From NCBI GenBank assembly GCA_018657955.1, contig JABHWD010000012.1, positions 19,456-83,455 on the forward strand: a stretch of 64,000 nucleotides of DNA, read 5' to 3'. The position numbers were made by a program, and so were the translations under genes. Shown here piece after piece: positions 9,168-18,443 of this stretch (position 1 is its first letter; each line of letters opens with the position of its first letter). The notes below the pieces were generated by a model. It saw nothing but the letters and a program-made list of their open reading frames with translations. It was not told the DNA's origin and searched no databases. This DNA comes from Flavobacteriaceae bacterium (GTDB lineage: Bacteria > Bacteroidota > Bacteroidia > Flavobacteriales > Flavobacteriaceae).

Positions 9168-9920
9168 ATGGGAATTAATACAGATAAAAACTCATATACA
9201 ATACTTTTTGCCATAGGGATGGTTATTATTGTAGGTACACTACTTGCTGCTATTGATTCCTCCTTAAAAGAAAAAATAAAAACAAATAAAATTCTTGAGA
9301 AACAACAGAATATTCTTTATGCAATTGGAGTAGATGATAATGAAGGTAATAATGTTAGTTTTATTTCTACTGATCAGGCTCCTATCGAATTTGATAAATA
9401 TGTAGTTAATCAAATTTATATTCAAGGAGGTAAAGTAATTGAAGATGAAGAAGCTTATTTGATTGAAGTAAAAAAGGAAAAGACACTTGCAAAAAATCCA
9501 AATTATGATAGAAGATTGCCTTTATTTATTGCTGAAAAGGATCAGAAAAAATATTATGTTGCACCAATAAGAGGAAAGGGTTTATGGAATTCAATTTGGG
9601 GTTATGTTGCTATGGATGAAAACATGGTAATTCAAGGAGCTTATTTTGATCACCAGGCAGAAACCCCAGGACTGGGAGCTAATATAAATCAGAGATTTTT
9701 TATGGATGATTTCATTGGTGAGAACTTATTGGATTCTAATGGTAATTTTAGAGGAATAACTGTCTCTAAAAAAGATCTTGATCCTAGAAATGAAATAAAG
9801 GATGATAATAGGGTAGATGCAATTGCTGGAGCTACCATAACGGGTGATGGTGTTTCCGCAATGATTAAAAGTGATTTAAGATTATACGTACCATACTTTA
9901 AAAAATTAAAACAGAATTAG
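9168..9920 (+). CDS. nqrC: Na+-NQR subunit C, covalent FMN protein
   Basis: NqrC has one N-terminal membrane helix (about residues 10-30) and a periplasmic FMN-binding domain. The flavinylation motif reads AGATIT, ending at Thr225, where the best-studied NqrC has SGATLT; the FMN-accepting threonine is kept. The segment HQAETPGLGANI is a second family signature. ApbE, encoded at the end of the operon, is the expected flavin transferase. Length 250 residues, normal. Confidence 0.95.
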   Translation: MGINTDKNSYTILFAIGMVIIVGTLLAAIDSSLKEKIKTNKILEKQQNILYAIGVDDNEGNNVSFISTDQAPIEFDKYVVNQIYIQGGKVIEDEEAYLIEVKKEKTLAKNPNYDRRLPLFIAEKDQKKYYVAPIRGKGLWNSIWGYVAMDENMVIQGAYFDHQAETPGLGANINQRFFMDDFIGENLLDSNGNFRGITVSKKDLDPRNEIKDDNRVDAIAGATITGDGVSAMIKSDLRLYVPYFKKLKQN

Positions 9921-10565
9921 ATGGGGTTATTATCAAAAAAAGATAGCAAATTAATATTAGATCCATTATCAGATAATAATCCGATAACTATTCAGGTTCT
10001 TGGGATTTGTTCAGCTTTGGCTATCACAGCTGAACTTGAAGCCTCGGTTGTAATGTCTATTGCAGTTTTATTTGTAATGGGGGCAGGTAATGTTGTAATT
10101 TCTTTAATAAGAAATATCGTCCCATCCAGAATTAGAATTATTGTCCAATTAATAATTATTGCAACCCTAGTAATTATAGTAGATTTAGTTTTAAAAGCTT
10201 ATGCTTACGAGTTAAGTAAAACGCTATCTGTATTTGTTGGTCTTATAATTACCAATTGTATAATTATGGGAAGGTTTGAAGCTTTTGCTCTTGGTAATGG
10301 TCTATGGAGATCATTCCTTGATGGTATTGGAAATGCATTAGGATATTCTTTAATATTAATAATTGTAGGGTTTTTTAGAGAATTATTAGGGTCAGGAACT
10401 CTTTGGGGTTATCCTGTTTTAGGAGATGCTATTGACAAGACTGGATTATATGCCTTTGGATATGAAAACAATGGGTTTATGTTATTATCACCAATGGCAC
10501 TGATTGTGGTTGGAATTATCATTTGGATTCAACGATCAAAAAGTACTCATTTAATTGAAGATTAA
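9921..10565 (+). CDS. nqrD: Na+-NQR subunit D
   Basis: This is a six-helix membrane subunit of 214 residues. It contains the conserved cysteines [10 protein letters not shown] and ITNCIIMGR, which together with the matching pair in NqrE hold the intramembrane iron-sulfur centre through which electrons cross the membrane. The start codon directly follows the nqrC stop. The protein ends with a short basic tail ([12 protein letters not shown]). Confidence 0.95.
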   Translation: MGLLSKKDSKLILDPLSDNNPITIQVLGICSALAITAELEASVVMSIAVLFVMGAGNVVISLIRNIVPSRIRIIVQLIIIATLVIIVDLVLKAYAYELSKTLSVFVGLIITNCIIMGRFEAFALGNGLWRSFLDGIGNALGYSLILIIVGFFRELLGSGTLWGYPVLGDAIDKTGLYAFGYENNGFMLLSPMALIVVGIIIWIQRSKSTHLIED

Positions 10566-10567
10566 AT

Positions 10568-11296
10568 ATGGAACATATAGAATTATTATTTAAATCTATT
10601 TTTATCGATAATATGGTATTTGCCACATTCTTAGGGATGTGTTCATATCTAGCAGTTTCCAAAAAAGTTTCTACTGCTAATGGTCTTGGAGCAGCTGTAC
10701 TTTTTGTATTAACCATTACAGTTCCTTTAAACTGGCTTTTAGATACTTATGTACTACAGGATGGTGCTATGAAATGGTTACACCCAAGCCTTGAAGAATA
10801 TAATCTTAATTTTTTATCCTTTATATTATTTATTGCCACAATAGCAACAATGGTTCAATTAGTTGAGATTGTTGTTGAAAAATTTTCACCTGCACTTTAT
10901 AATTCACTAGGAATATTTTTGCCTTTGATTGCTGTTAATTGTGCAATATTAGGAGGTTCATTATTTATGCAGTCAAGAGAGATTCCTTCAATTGAACTAG
11001 CATTAACCTATGGAATTGGATCAGGAATAGGCTGGTGGTTGGCAATTTTAGCCATTGCATCAATTCGTGAAAAAATTAGGTATTCCAATGTACCTGCTCC
11101 ATTAAGAGGTCTTGGAATTACGTTTATTATAACAGGATTGATGGCTATTGGTTTTATGAGTTTTGGAGGAATGTTAACAGGAGGAGATGAGGCTCCAAAA
11201 ACTACTCAAAAAGAAATAGTTTTAGATTCAGATAGTGAAGATTATATCGCTGAAGAAGATCAAATACTTATGGATACAAATAATGATATAGAGTAA
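10568..11296 (+). CDS. nqrE: Na+-NQR subunit E
   Basis: NqrE is homologous to NqrD with inverted topology. The cysteine motifs [14 protein letters not shown] and AVNCAILGG are present and form the intramembrane iron-sulfur site with NqrD. The family signature [21 protein letters not shown] is visible. Compared with compact NqrE proteins of about 200 residues this one (242) has an acidic C-terminal tail rich in Asp and Glu after the last helix, as is common in Bacteroidota. Confidence 0.95.
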   Translation: MEHIELLFKSIFIDNMVFATFLGMCSYLAVSKKVSTANGLGAAVLFVLTITVPLNWLLDTYVLQDGAMKWLHPSLEEYNLNFLSFILFIATIATMVQLVEIVVEKFSPALYNSLGIFLPLIAVNCAILGGSLFMQSREIPSIELALTYGIGSGIGWWLAILAIASIREKIRYSNVPAPLRGLGITFIITGLMAIGFMSFGGMLTGGDEAPKTTQKEIVLDSDSEDYIAEEDQILMDTNNDIE

Positions 11297-11299
11297 AGT

Positions 11300-12607
11300 A
11301 TGATACTAGCAACTTCTATTTCGAAATCTATAATTCTAGTAATAGGTATATTATTAACAGTTACATTATTGTTAATATTAATGCTCTTATTTGTTAAGGA
11401 AAAACTCTCTCCTTCAGGCCCTGTTAAAATTAATATTAACGGAAAAAAGGAAATTGAAGTTAATTCTGGAGATTCTTTACTTACAACACTTAGTTCTCAA
11501 AAGATATTTTTACCATCTGCCTGTGGAGGAGGTGGTACCTGCATTCAATGTGAATGTCATATTAATTCTGGAGGAGGAGAGGCATTACCAACAGAAACCC
11601 CACACTTTACTAGAAAAGAGCTGCAGTCTGGAGCTAGACTTGCATGTCAAGTAAAAGTTAAACAGGATATGGACATTAGCATTCCTGATGAGGTTTTTGG
11701 TATAAAAAAATGGGAAGCTACAGTAGTTAGAAACTATAATGTTGCATCATTTATTAAAGAATTTGTTGTCCGAATTCCAGAAGATATGGGATATAAGGCA
11801 GGAGGCTATATACAAGTAGAAATCCCAGAAACTGAGGTGAAATTTTCTGATATAGAAATTGAAGCTCATCCAGAAGAGCACGATTCTCCAGACAAGTTTA
11901 AGGCTGAGTGGGATAAATTTAATTTATGGCCATTAGTAATGAAGAATTCTGAAATAACTGAAAGAGCATATTCTATGGCTTCATATCCTGCAGAAGGTAG
12001 GGACATAATGTTAAATGTAAGAATAGCTACTCCTCCTTGGGACAGAGATAAGAACTCTTGGATGAATGTAACCCCTGGTATTGCATCTTCATATATGTTT
12101 TCAAGAAAACCGGGAGATAAAGTGACTATTTCAGGCCCATTTGGCGAGTTTTTCATCAATGATTCTGAAGCTGAAATGTTGTATGTTGGTGGAGGTGCTG
12201 GGATGGCTCCATTAAGGTCTCACCTATATCATTTATTTAATACTTTGAAGACTGGAAGAAAAGTTACTTACTGGTATGGAGGAAGATCTAGAAGAGAATT
12301 ATTCTATCTTGACCATTTTTATAAACTTGAAAAATCTTTTTCAAATTTCAAATTTTATATATCTCTTTCTGAACCTCTTCCTGAAGATAATTGGAAAATT
12401 AAAAAAGACATTAATTCTAAAGGAGATGGTTTTGTTGGTTTTATTCATAATTGTGTTATTGATAACTACCTAAATTATCATGAATCTCCTGAAGATATTG
12501 AACTATATTTCTGTGGCCCACCGCTAATGAATCAGGCTGTTCAAAAAATGGGTGAAGATTTTGGCATTCCTGATGAGAATATCAGATTTGATGATTTTGG
12601 TATTTAG
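11300..12607 (+). CDS. nqrF: Na+-NQR subunit F, NADH dehydrogenase module
   Basis: NqrF is where NADH donates electrons to the complex. Domains in order: an N-terminal membrane helix (about residues 10-32), a ferredoxin-type [2Fe-2S] domain with Cys75, Cys81, Cys84 and Cys116, an FAD-binding domain with RAYSMASYP (222-230), and an NADH-binding domain with VGGGAGMAPLRSH (about 296-308) and the terminal FCGPPLM segment. The 435-residue protein is complete. It follows nqrE by 3 bases. Confidence 0.96.
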   Translation: MILATSISKSIILVIGILLTVTLLLILMLLFVKEKLSPSGPVKININGKKEIEVNSGDSLLTTLSSQKIFLPSACGGGGTCIQCECHINSGGGEALPTETPHFTRKELQSGARLACQVKVKQDMDISIPDEVFGIKKWEATVVRNYNVASFIKEFVVRIPEDMGYKAGGYIQVEIPETEVKFSDIEIEAHPEEHDSPDKFKAEWDKFNLWPLVMKNSEITERAYSMASYPAEGRDIMLNVRIATPPWDRDKNSWMNVTPGIASSYMFSRKPGDKVTISGPFGEFFINDSEAEMLYVGGGAGMAPLRSHLYHLFNTLKTGRKVTYWYGGRSRRELFYLDHFYKLEKSFSNFKFYISLSEPLPEDNWKIKKDINSKGDGFVGFIHNCVIDNYLNYHESPEDIELYFCGPPLMNQAVQKMGEDFGIPDENIRFDDFGI

Positions 12608-12624
12608 TCTAAGGATAAAAGTTT

Positions 12625-13590
12625 ATGAACAGAGTTATTGTATTTCTTTTTTTTATATTTTCTTGTAATCAGAATCCGAAAACAACTTTACAAGGGATAG
12701 CATTTGGCACTTCATACTCTGTCCAGTACTTTTCAGAAGATCAGATAGATTATTCTATTCAATTGGATAGCATATTTGATTTAATAAATAATTCTATGTC
12801 AACTTATATTGACACTTCTATTATCTCTAGAATCAATAATAATGAGCCTGTAAAGGCTGATAATCATTTTGTTAATGTATTTAATGCCTCAAAAAAGATA
12901 TTCGATAAAACAAAGGGAAAATTTGATCCTTCAGCAGGTATATTAGTAAACTTTTGGGGTTTTGGACCTAAGTTTACTAATATACCTGTTGATTCATTAG
13001 CATTAGACAATTTAAAATTACTTGTTGGATTTGAGAAATTTAAGATAGGTGATACAAATATTATTTTAAGACCAAAAAATTCATTTTTAGATTTTAACGC
13101 TATTGCAAAAGGTTATACAGTAGATTTAATATCGGGTTTTTTAGATGATAATAATATTGACAACTATTTAGTAGAGATTGGAGGTGAACTAAGAGCAAAA
13201 GGATCAAATCTTTCTAAAAAAAATAGTTGGATTATTGGAATTGATGAACCTAGATATGATGATAGTCAAAATATTTTTATAACAACTGAATTAAATAATT
13301 TAGCAATGGCAACTTCTGGTGTTTATAGAAAATATAAAACTGATTCAAATGGCAGAAAGTATGCTCATATTTTAGACCCTATATCAGGATTACCTGCCAA
13401 AACAAATATTTTAAGTGTTTCAGTTGTATCAGAAACTTGTATGGAAGCTGATGCATATGCTACAGCATTACATCTAATGAACATAAAAGAAATAGAAGAC
13501 TTTCTTGATAAGAATAAAGATATTAGCGTATATATAATTTATGAAAATAAAAATAGAGAGATGATTGGTAAAGCTTATAATGATTTTTAG
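12625..13590 (+). CDS. apbE: FAD:protein FMN transferase
   Basis: ApbE attaches FMN covalently to threonines of proteins such as NqrB and NqrC, using FAD as donor. The 321-residue protein has a lipoprotein signal with Cys14 (FFIFSC) and ApbE hallmarks: GTSYSVQYF, STYIDTSIISRIN, FDPSAGILVNFWGFG, DFNAIAKGYTVDLI, VEIGGELRAKG and HILDPISGLPA. It follows nqrF by 17 bases, so it is most likely the last gene of the nqr operon and serves its products in the periplasm. Confidence 0.94.
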   Translation: MNRVIVFLFFIFSCNQNPKTTLQGIAFGTSYSVQYFSEDQIDYSIQLDSIFDLINNSMSTYIDTSIISRINNNEPVKADNHFVNVFNASKKIFDKTKGKFDPSAGILVNFWGFGPKFTNIPVDSLALDNLKLLVGFEKFKIGDTNIILRPKNSFLDFNAIAKGYTVDLISGFLDDNNIDNYLVEIGGELRAKGSNLSKKNSWIIGIDEPRYDDSQNIFITTELNNLAMATSGVYRKYKTDSNGRKYAHILDPISGLPAKTNILSVSVVSETCMEADAYATALHLMNIKEIEDFLDKNKDISVYIIYENKNREMIGKAYNDF

Positions 13591-13602
13591 AATTAGATAA
13601 TC

Positions 13603-14367
13603 TTACTTCTTACACACAGGAATTATTTCAGTTGGTGATAGGCAATATTTTGTAATCTCTTTATCACTAAGTTTATTGGCATATTTTACTTTTTTTACAG
13701 AAAAACCAACAGATTTTAGTCTTTCAAAATAATCCATTCCATAAATTCTAACATGGTCATATTGTCCAAACATTCTATTTCTTTCTTTGGGACTCTTTAT
13801 TGATCTATCTTCATAAGTGTTTTCTCTTTTTGAATCTATAGGAATTTGAAAAATACCTATTCCTCCTTTTTTTAGGACTCTATATAATTCACTCATTGCT
13901 TTTAGGTCATCCTCTATGTGTTCTAATACATGATTACAAAGTATAAAATCATATGTATCATCTTTTAGGGGAAGATTACAAATATCAGCTTTTATATCAG
14001 CTAGTGGTGAATTCAAATCAATAGTATCATATAAGATATTATTAGATTTTTTAAATATTTCATAGAATGCTGGTTCTGGAGCAAAGTGTAATAATTTGAC
14101 TTTGTTACTAAAAATTTTAGTTTCATTTTTTAAATAAAGCCATAACATTCTATGTCTTTCTAATGAATATGTGGAAGGGGATAGAGCATTTTTTCTGACA
14201 TTATTATATCCATAAGGAATAAATTCTCTAAAACTCTTTCCATCAATAGGATCCGTATACTTATCTCCTTTGAGATATAATCTAATAATTGGTTTAACAA
14301 AAGTACTGATCCTTGTTAAAATAGTTCTAGGAATATAATTTAAAATAAGTTTGATTATTGATTTCAT
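13603..14367 (-). CDS. Class I SAM-dependent methyltransferase
   Basis: A 254-residue methyltransferase of the Methyltransf_11 type. Visible motifs are KVKLLHFAPEPAFYE (motif I region, unusual because the normal glycine-rich loop is replaced by FAPEP), the acidic end of strand 2 at YDTIDLNSP, and DFILCNHVLEHIEDDLKAM followed by LKKGGIGIFQIPID. Related proteins are often annotated as methyltransferases acting on lipid or glycan substrates; the substrate is unknown. The ATG abuts the stop of map, so the two genes form one transcription unit with gpmI upstream. Confidence 0.82.
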   Translation of the reverse strand: MKSIIKLILNYIPRTILTRISTFVKPIIRLYLKGDKYTDPIDGKSFREFIPYGYNNVRKNALSPSTYSLERHRMLWLYLKNETKIFSNKVKLLHFAPEPAFYEIFKKSNNILYDTIDLNSPLADIKADICNLPLKDDTYDFILCNHVLEHIEDDLKAMSELYRVLKKGGIGIFQIPIDSKRENTYEDRSIKSPKERNRMFGQYDHVRIYGMDYFERLKSVGFSVKKVKYANKLSDKEITKYCLSPTEIIPVCKK

Positions 14368-15180
14368 TTATTTAAAAAAATTATGAAATTCTTTTTCTTC
14401 GTTAGATTTTATTCCAAGAACTTCATAAATAAATTTGAAGGTTGATAATATTTCTGGTTTACCATCTATAATGGCTATGTTATGTTCAAAATGTGCACTT
14501 GGCTTATTATCTTGAGTAGTAATTGTCCATCCATCATTATGTTGAAAAATTTTGTGGGTTCCCTGATTAATCATAGGTTCTATAGCTACTGTCATTCTAT
14601 TTTTAAATTTTTTTCCAATTCCTTTTCTCCCATAGTTTGGCATTTCAGGTTTCTCATGCATAACTTTCCCAATACCATGCCCAACTAATTCTCTTACAAC
14701 TCCAAATCCATTTTTTTCACAATGATTTTGAATTGCATATCCTACATCACCTACTCTATTACCTTTTTTAAACTCCCTCATACCAATATATAATGACTCT
14801 TTTGTAATGTTCAGTAGTCTTTGGGTTTCTTCAGGAACTTCTCCAACTGTAAATGTATATGCATGATCTCCATAATAACCGTCTTTTAATACACCGCAGT
14901 CTATTGAAATTATATCTCCATTTTTTAATGGTTTATTATTTGGAATTCCATGTACTACTTGAGAATTTGGACTTACACATAATGTATTTGGGAAACCATA
15001 TAACCCTAAAAATCCAGGGATAGCATTATTAGATCTTATAAAATCTTCTGCAATTTTGTCTAATTTTAATGTTGTTACTCCTTCTTTTATTTCTTTTGCA
15101 ATTAATCCAAGAGTTTTTGAAACTAATAGAGCGCTTTCTCTGATGAGTTTAATTTCTTCAATATCTTTTATTATACCCAT
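14368..15180 (-). CDS. map: Methionine aminopeptidase, type I
   Basis: Removes the N-terminal methionine from nascent proteins. The five metal ligands are recognisable: Asp in ISIDCGVLKDGYYGDHAYTF (two Asp), His in LVGHGIG, Glu in AIEPMI and Glu in HFEHNIAI. At 270 residues there is no zinc-finger extension, as expected for a bacterial type I enzyme. It lies between gpmI and a methyltransferase with gaps of 5 and 0 bases, which suggests cotranscription from the gpmI promoter. Confidence 0.96.
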   Translation of the reverse strand: MGIIKDIEEIKLIRESALLVSKTLGLIAKEIKEGVTTLKLDKIAEDFIRSNNAIPGFLGLYGFPNTLCVSPNSQVVHGIPNNKPLKNGDIISIDCGVLKDGYYGDHAYTFTVGEVPEETQRLLNITKESLYIGMREFKKGNRVGDVGYAIQNHCEKNGFGVVRELVGHGIGKVMHEKPEMPNYGRKGIGKKFKNRMTVAIEPMINQGTHKIFQHNDGWTITTQDNKPSAHFEHNIAIIDGKPEILSTFKFIYEVLGIKSNEEKEFHNFFK

Positions 15181-15185
15181 AATAT

Positions 15186-16703
15186 TTATTTCAAAAGGGA
15201 ATCTTGAGTCATGTCATCAGGAATTTCAATACCCATTAGTTCTAAAATAGTTGGTGCAATATTTGCCAAAATCCCACTATTAATGCTTTTTAAATCATTA
15301 TCAATTAAAATTACTGGAACTAGATTGTTTGTATGTGCAGTATTTGGTGATCCATCAGGATTAGACATTGTTTCACAATTTCCATGATCTGCAATTAGTA
15401 ATATGCTGTAATCACTATTTATTGCAGTATTTACAATTTCTTTTACACATTTATCAATTGCTTCACATGCCTTTATCGCTGCACTCATTATTCCTGTATG
15501 ACCAACCATGTCACCATTAGCAAAATTTAAGCAAATAAAATCATGGAACTGACCCTTAATTTCTTTAATTAATGCTTCTGCCACTAAAAATGCACTCATT
15601 TCTGGTTTTAAATCATAGGTAGCTACTTTAGGTGAATCTTTCAGTATCCTTTTCTCACCATCAAAAGGTTTTTCTCTTCCACCAGAAAAGAAAAATGTAA
15701 CGTGAGGATATTTTTCAGTTTCAGAGATTCTAAGTTGTTTTTTATTATTTTTTTCTAATACCTCACCTAATGTATTTTTAATATTTTTTTTATTATAAAT
15801 AACTTTAATCCCTGAAAAAGAAGTATCATAATTCGTCATTGTTACAAAATAAAGATTCATGTCATTAACTTGGAATTGTGAAAATGTTCTTTGAGTTAAT
15901 GCCCTAGTTAGTTGCCTCCCTCTATCTGTTCTAAAATTAAAGAAAATGACTACATCATTTTTCCCTATATTTCCTACAGGGTTCATTGATTCATCAACTT
16001 TAATTATTGGTTTTAGGAATTCATCAGTACAATCATTAGAATAATTTTCTTTTATTTCTTTACATAGATTATTGGCTTTTATTCCCTTTCCACTAGTTAC
16101 TGCATCATATGCTAATTTTGTTCTTTCCCATCTATTATCTCTATCCATTGCAAAATATCTACCAGTAACCGATGCTAAAAAAGTATTCTTATCAACTAAA
16201 AATTTCTCTAGATTATTAATATCATTATAACCTGATTTTGGATCTACATCTCTTCCATCAGTAAAAGCATGAATATATGATTTGAAATTATATTTTGAAG
16301 ACAGCTTAATTAGTTCGTATAAATGATCTTGATGAGAATGTACGCCTCCATTACTAACTAGTCCTAAAAAATGAACAGCACTATTATTCTCTTCAGCATA
16401 TTTAAATGCATCAATTGTAACTTCATTATTTCTAAATTCCTTCTTATCAATTGATTTATTAATTTTTGCAAGCTCTTGTAATACAATTCTTCCTGCACCA
16501 AGATTTAGATGTCCAACTTCACTATTTCCCATTTGACCATCAGGTAAACCAACACTAATTCCATCTGTTTTTAGATTGGCATTTGGGTAATTATCATATA
16601 AATTATCAATAAAAGGAGTATTTGCTTGGTCGATAGCAGAAATTTTGGAGTCTTTTGATTTACCCCATCCATCTAAAATCATTAAAATAACCTTTTTGTT
16701 CAT
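15186..16703 (-). CDS. gpmI: 2,3-bisphosphoglycerate-independent phosphoglycerate mutase
   Basis: Interconverts 3- and 2-phosphoglycerate in glycolysis and gluconeogenesis using two Mn2+ ions. The 505-residue protein shows the alkaline-phosphatase-like metal site at LMILDGWG, the catalytic serine in GNSEVGHLNLGAG, the phosphatase signatures FFNFRTDRGRQL, NGDMVGHTG and ADHGNCETM, and the terminal HTNNLVPVILI. Transcription probably starts at a TATCTTTG box just upstream. The leader carries a small hairpin (16708-16721, CCTTA, loop CAAA, TAAGG). Confidence 0.96.
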   Translation of the reverse strand: MNKKVILMILDGWGKSKDSKISAIDQANTPFIDNLYDNYPNANLKTDGISVGLPDGQMGNSEVGHLNLGAGRIVLQELAKINKSIDKKEFRNNEVTIDAFKYAEENNSAVHFLGLVSNGGVHSHQDHLYELIKLSSKYNFKSYIHAFTDGRDVDPKSGYNDINNLEKFLVDKNTFLASVTGRYFAMDRDNRWERTKLAYDAVTSGKGIKANNLCKEIKENYSNDCTDEFLKPIIKVDESMNPVGNIGKNDVVIFFNFRTDRGRQLTRALTQRTFSQFQVNDMNLYFVTMTNYDTSFSGIKVIYNKKNIKNTLGEVLEKNNKKQLRISETEKYPHVTFFFSGGREKPFDGEKRILKDSPKVATYDLKPEMSAFLVAEALIKEIKGQFHDFICLNFANGDMVGHTGIMSAAIKACEAIDKCVKEIVNTAINSDYSILLIADHGNCETMSNPDGSPNTAHTNNLVPVILIDNDLKSINSGILANIAPTILELMGIEIPDDMTQDSLLK

Positions 16704-16723
16704 AGAGCCTTACAAATAAGGTC

Positions 16724-16731
16724 CAAAGATA
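16724..16731 (-). promoter_or_regulatory. -7 box (TATCTTTG) of gpmI
   Basis: Exact TAnnTTTG match on the minus strand, 20 bases before the gpmI ATG. A perfect 5-bp stem with a 4-base loop (16708-16721) follows at once and would lie at the very 5' end of the mRNA, where it could stabilise the transcript. Confidence 0.58.
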
Positions 16732-16744
16732 AAATAAATCAAAC

Positions 16745-17455
16745 CTAATAGAGTAGTTTATTTAAATTAAACTCAGGTTCTATTTCATGGGGAGTATAAT
16801 CTTTTTTAAAAATTCTAGCCGTATTTGGACCTTTAAGAATTATGTTGTTTTCTTGAACTTGTAGATAACTTCTTTCTCTAAGGCCAATTACTATTTGATT
16901 ATTAAACTTATGAAATTCTTTAATTCTTATTTCTCTACTCTCACCCATATGTTTACTTCCTTTAATTAGGTCTATATAGTGCGGGTTAATATTAAATGGA
17001 ATAAGATTTAGACTTTTTAAGCTAGAAGGATGTACAATTGGCATATCATTAGTTGTTCCTATGCTGATTCCACAAATATTTGTCCCTGCACTAGTCCCTA
17101 AGAGTGGAGTTCCAGAATTAACTTTTTTTATTATCGGTTTTATTAGATTATACCTCTGAATAGAGTCAAGTAATAAGAATGAATTACCTCCACCAATAAA
17201 GATTCCATCACATCTATTAATATTTTCAATAGGGTTATTAGAATCATCAATTCCAAAAACACTCAAGTTTAATTGTTCGAATGTATCTTTAACAATGTTT
17301 GTATATGATTTATAGGGAATACCGTTAGGTCTTGCATAAGGAATAAATAAAATATTTTTAGAGTTTGAGAAAAGATTCTTAATTACTGGAAACAAATACT
17401 CCAAGTATTCACTCCCATAAATTGTGGAAGTACTTGCCAATATCATTTTTTTCAT
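16745..17455 (-). CDS. pepE: Dipeptidase E (alpha-aspartyl dipeptidase)
   Basis: Peptidase family S51 enzyme that cleaves Asp-X dipeptides. The nucleophile Ser122 lies in GTSAGTN, the oxyanion glycines in IFIGGGNSFLL, and the active-site His159 in INPHYID, matching the spacing of the characterised enzyme. The 236-residue length is normal, and there is no signal peptide, so it acts in the cytoplasm. It is divergent from tatA and separated from it by a 53-base region with a perfect inverted repeat. Confidence 0.92.
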   Translation of the reverse strand: MKKMILASTSTIYGSEYLEYLFPVIKNLFSNSKNILFIPYARPNGIPYKSYTNIVKDTFEQLNLSVFGIDDSNNPIENINRCDGIFIGGGNSFLLLDSIQRYNLIKPIIKKVNSGTPLLGTSAGTNICGISIGTTNDMPIVHPSSLKSLNLIPFNINPHYIDLIKGSKHMGESREIRIKEFHKFNNQIVIGLRERSYLQVQENNIILKGPNTARIFKKDYTPHEIEPEFNLNKLLY

Positions 17456-17468
17456 AAAAAAAACTAAA

Positions 17469-17491
17469 TAAGTTTACTACAAATAAACTTA
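17469..17491. repeat. Perfect inverted repeat TAAGTTTA-7-TAAACTTA
   Basis: Two 8-base arms with a 7-base spacer lie between pepE and tatA, immediately upstream of the tatA -7 box at 17497-17504. The position fits an operator that could act on both divergent promoters. The arms are A/T-rich, so chance cannot be excluded. Confidence 0.4.
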
Positions 17492-17496
17492 CTCAT

Positions 17497-17504
17497 TATA
17501 TTTG
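17497..17504 (+). promoter_or_regulatory. -7 box (TATATTTG) of tatA, probably leaderless
   Basis: Exact TAnnTTTG match separated from the tatA ATG (17509) by only four bases (TATA). With the usual distance from this box to the transcription start, the mRNA would begin at or next to the A of the start codon. Confidence 0.6.
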
Positions 17505-17508
17505 TATA

Positions 17509-17787
17509 ATGCTATTAAGCCAATTTTATTTATTTATAAGCGGTGCCGAGATTGCTATGATCTTATTTATAGCTGTGCTTATAATGGGTGCAGATAAAAT
17601 ACCAGAATTTGCAAGATCCTTAGGAAAAGGTATTAATGAAGTAAAACATGCCACTAATGAGATAAAGGGTGAAATAAAAAAATCATCATCAGAGTTAGAC
17701 AATAAATCTTCAAATATTACAAAAGAAATAAAAAAAGTAAAAGAAGATATAGATTCAATTTCATCTTCAATAAAGAGAGATTTATAA
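17509..17787 (+). CDS. tatA: Sec-independent translocase TatA-type protein
   Basis: A 92-residue protein with an N-terminal membrane helix (about residues 5-24, GAEIAMILFIAVLIMG), the hinge KIPEFARSLGKG and an amphipathic helix followed by a charged, lysine- and serine-rich tail, the standard TatA/TatB/TatE layout. It forms the oligomeric pore of the twin-arginine pathway, which this strain needs for the RR signal peptides at 53.6-54.1 kb and 58.3 kb. TatA and TatB are hard to separate by sequence in this phylum; the short length favours TatA. The stop is 2 bases from the convergent O-methyltransferase. Confidence 0.9.
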   Translation: MLLSQFYLFISGAEIAMILFIAVLIMGADKIPEFARSLGKGINEVKHATNEIKGEIKKSSSELDNKSSNITKEIKKVKEDIDSISSSIKRDL

Positions 17788-17789
17788 CT

Positions 17790-18431
17790 CTACTTTTTTC
17801 TACTTATACTAATTCCATCTCTAATAGGAAGTATTATAGTTTCCATATCACTTCTTTGATTTATTAGTTTGTTAAATTTATCTATCTCTTGTGTGCTTAA
17901 GTCGTCATCGGATATAGACTTAATTACTTTTCCACTCCACAAAACATTATCAGTAATTAAAACACCATTAGTATTCAATTTATTTGCCAATAGCTCAAGA
18001 TAATTAGTGTAATTCTCTTTATCTGCATCAAGAAATATTAGATCAAATTTTAAATTAATAGTATCTATTAGATCTATTGCATTTCCAAGATGTTGAAAAA
18101 TTTTATCCCCGTAACCTGACTTATTAAAGTATTCTCTTTGAAAATTATATAATTCTTCATTGTTATCAATGGTATGCAATTCTCCTGAATCTCTAATTCC
18201 TTCAGCTAAGCACAAAGTTGCATACCCAGTATATGTTCCAACTTCAAGAATATATTTTGGTTTAGTTAGTTTTGAAATCATACTTAATATTCTTCCTTGA
18301 TAACTTCCACTCAACATTCTTGGATTTAGAATTTTTAATTTTGTATTTCTTGAGAGTTCTTTAAGCAGATTTGATTCTTCAACAGAATGATTTTTTATAT
18401 AATCATATATTTCCTTAGGAATAAAATTCAT
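17790..18431 (-). CDS. O-methyltransferase (catechol/caffeoyl-CoA type)
   Basis: A 213-residue SAM-dependent enzyme of the Methyltransf_3 family. It has the cofactor motif ILEVGTYTGYATLCLAEG, the acidic TIDNNEE, and the metal- and substrate-binding segment DLIFLDADKENYTNYLELL followed by LITDNVLWSGKV. The family methylates catechol-like hydroxyls in a divalent-metal-dependent way, but bacterial substrates are largely unknown. It lies 12 bases downstream of msrA on the same strand and is probably cotranscribed with it. Confidence 0.9.
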   Translation of the reverse strand: MNFIPKEIYDYIKNHSVEESNLLKELSRNTKLKILNPRMLSGSYQGRILSMISKLTKPKYILEVGTYTGYATLCLAEGIRDSGELHTIDNNEELYNFQREYFNKSGYGDKIFQHLGNAIDLIDTINLKFDLIFLDADKENYTNYLELLANKLNTNGVLITDNVLWSGKVIKSISDDDLSTQEIDKFNKLINQRSDMETIILPIRDGISISRKK

Positions 18432-18443
18432 TTTTAAGACAAG

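Noticed and set aside
11866..12159. Minus-strand frame inside nqrF
   Set aside because: Shadow of a strongly conserved gene.
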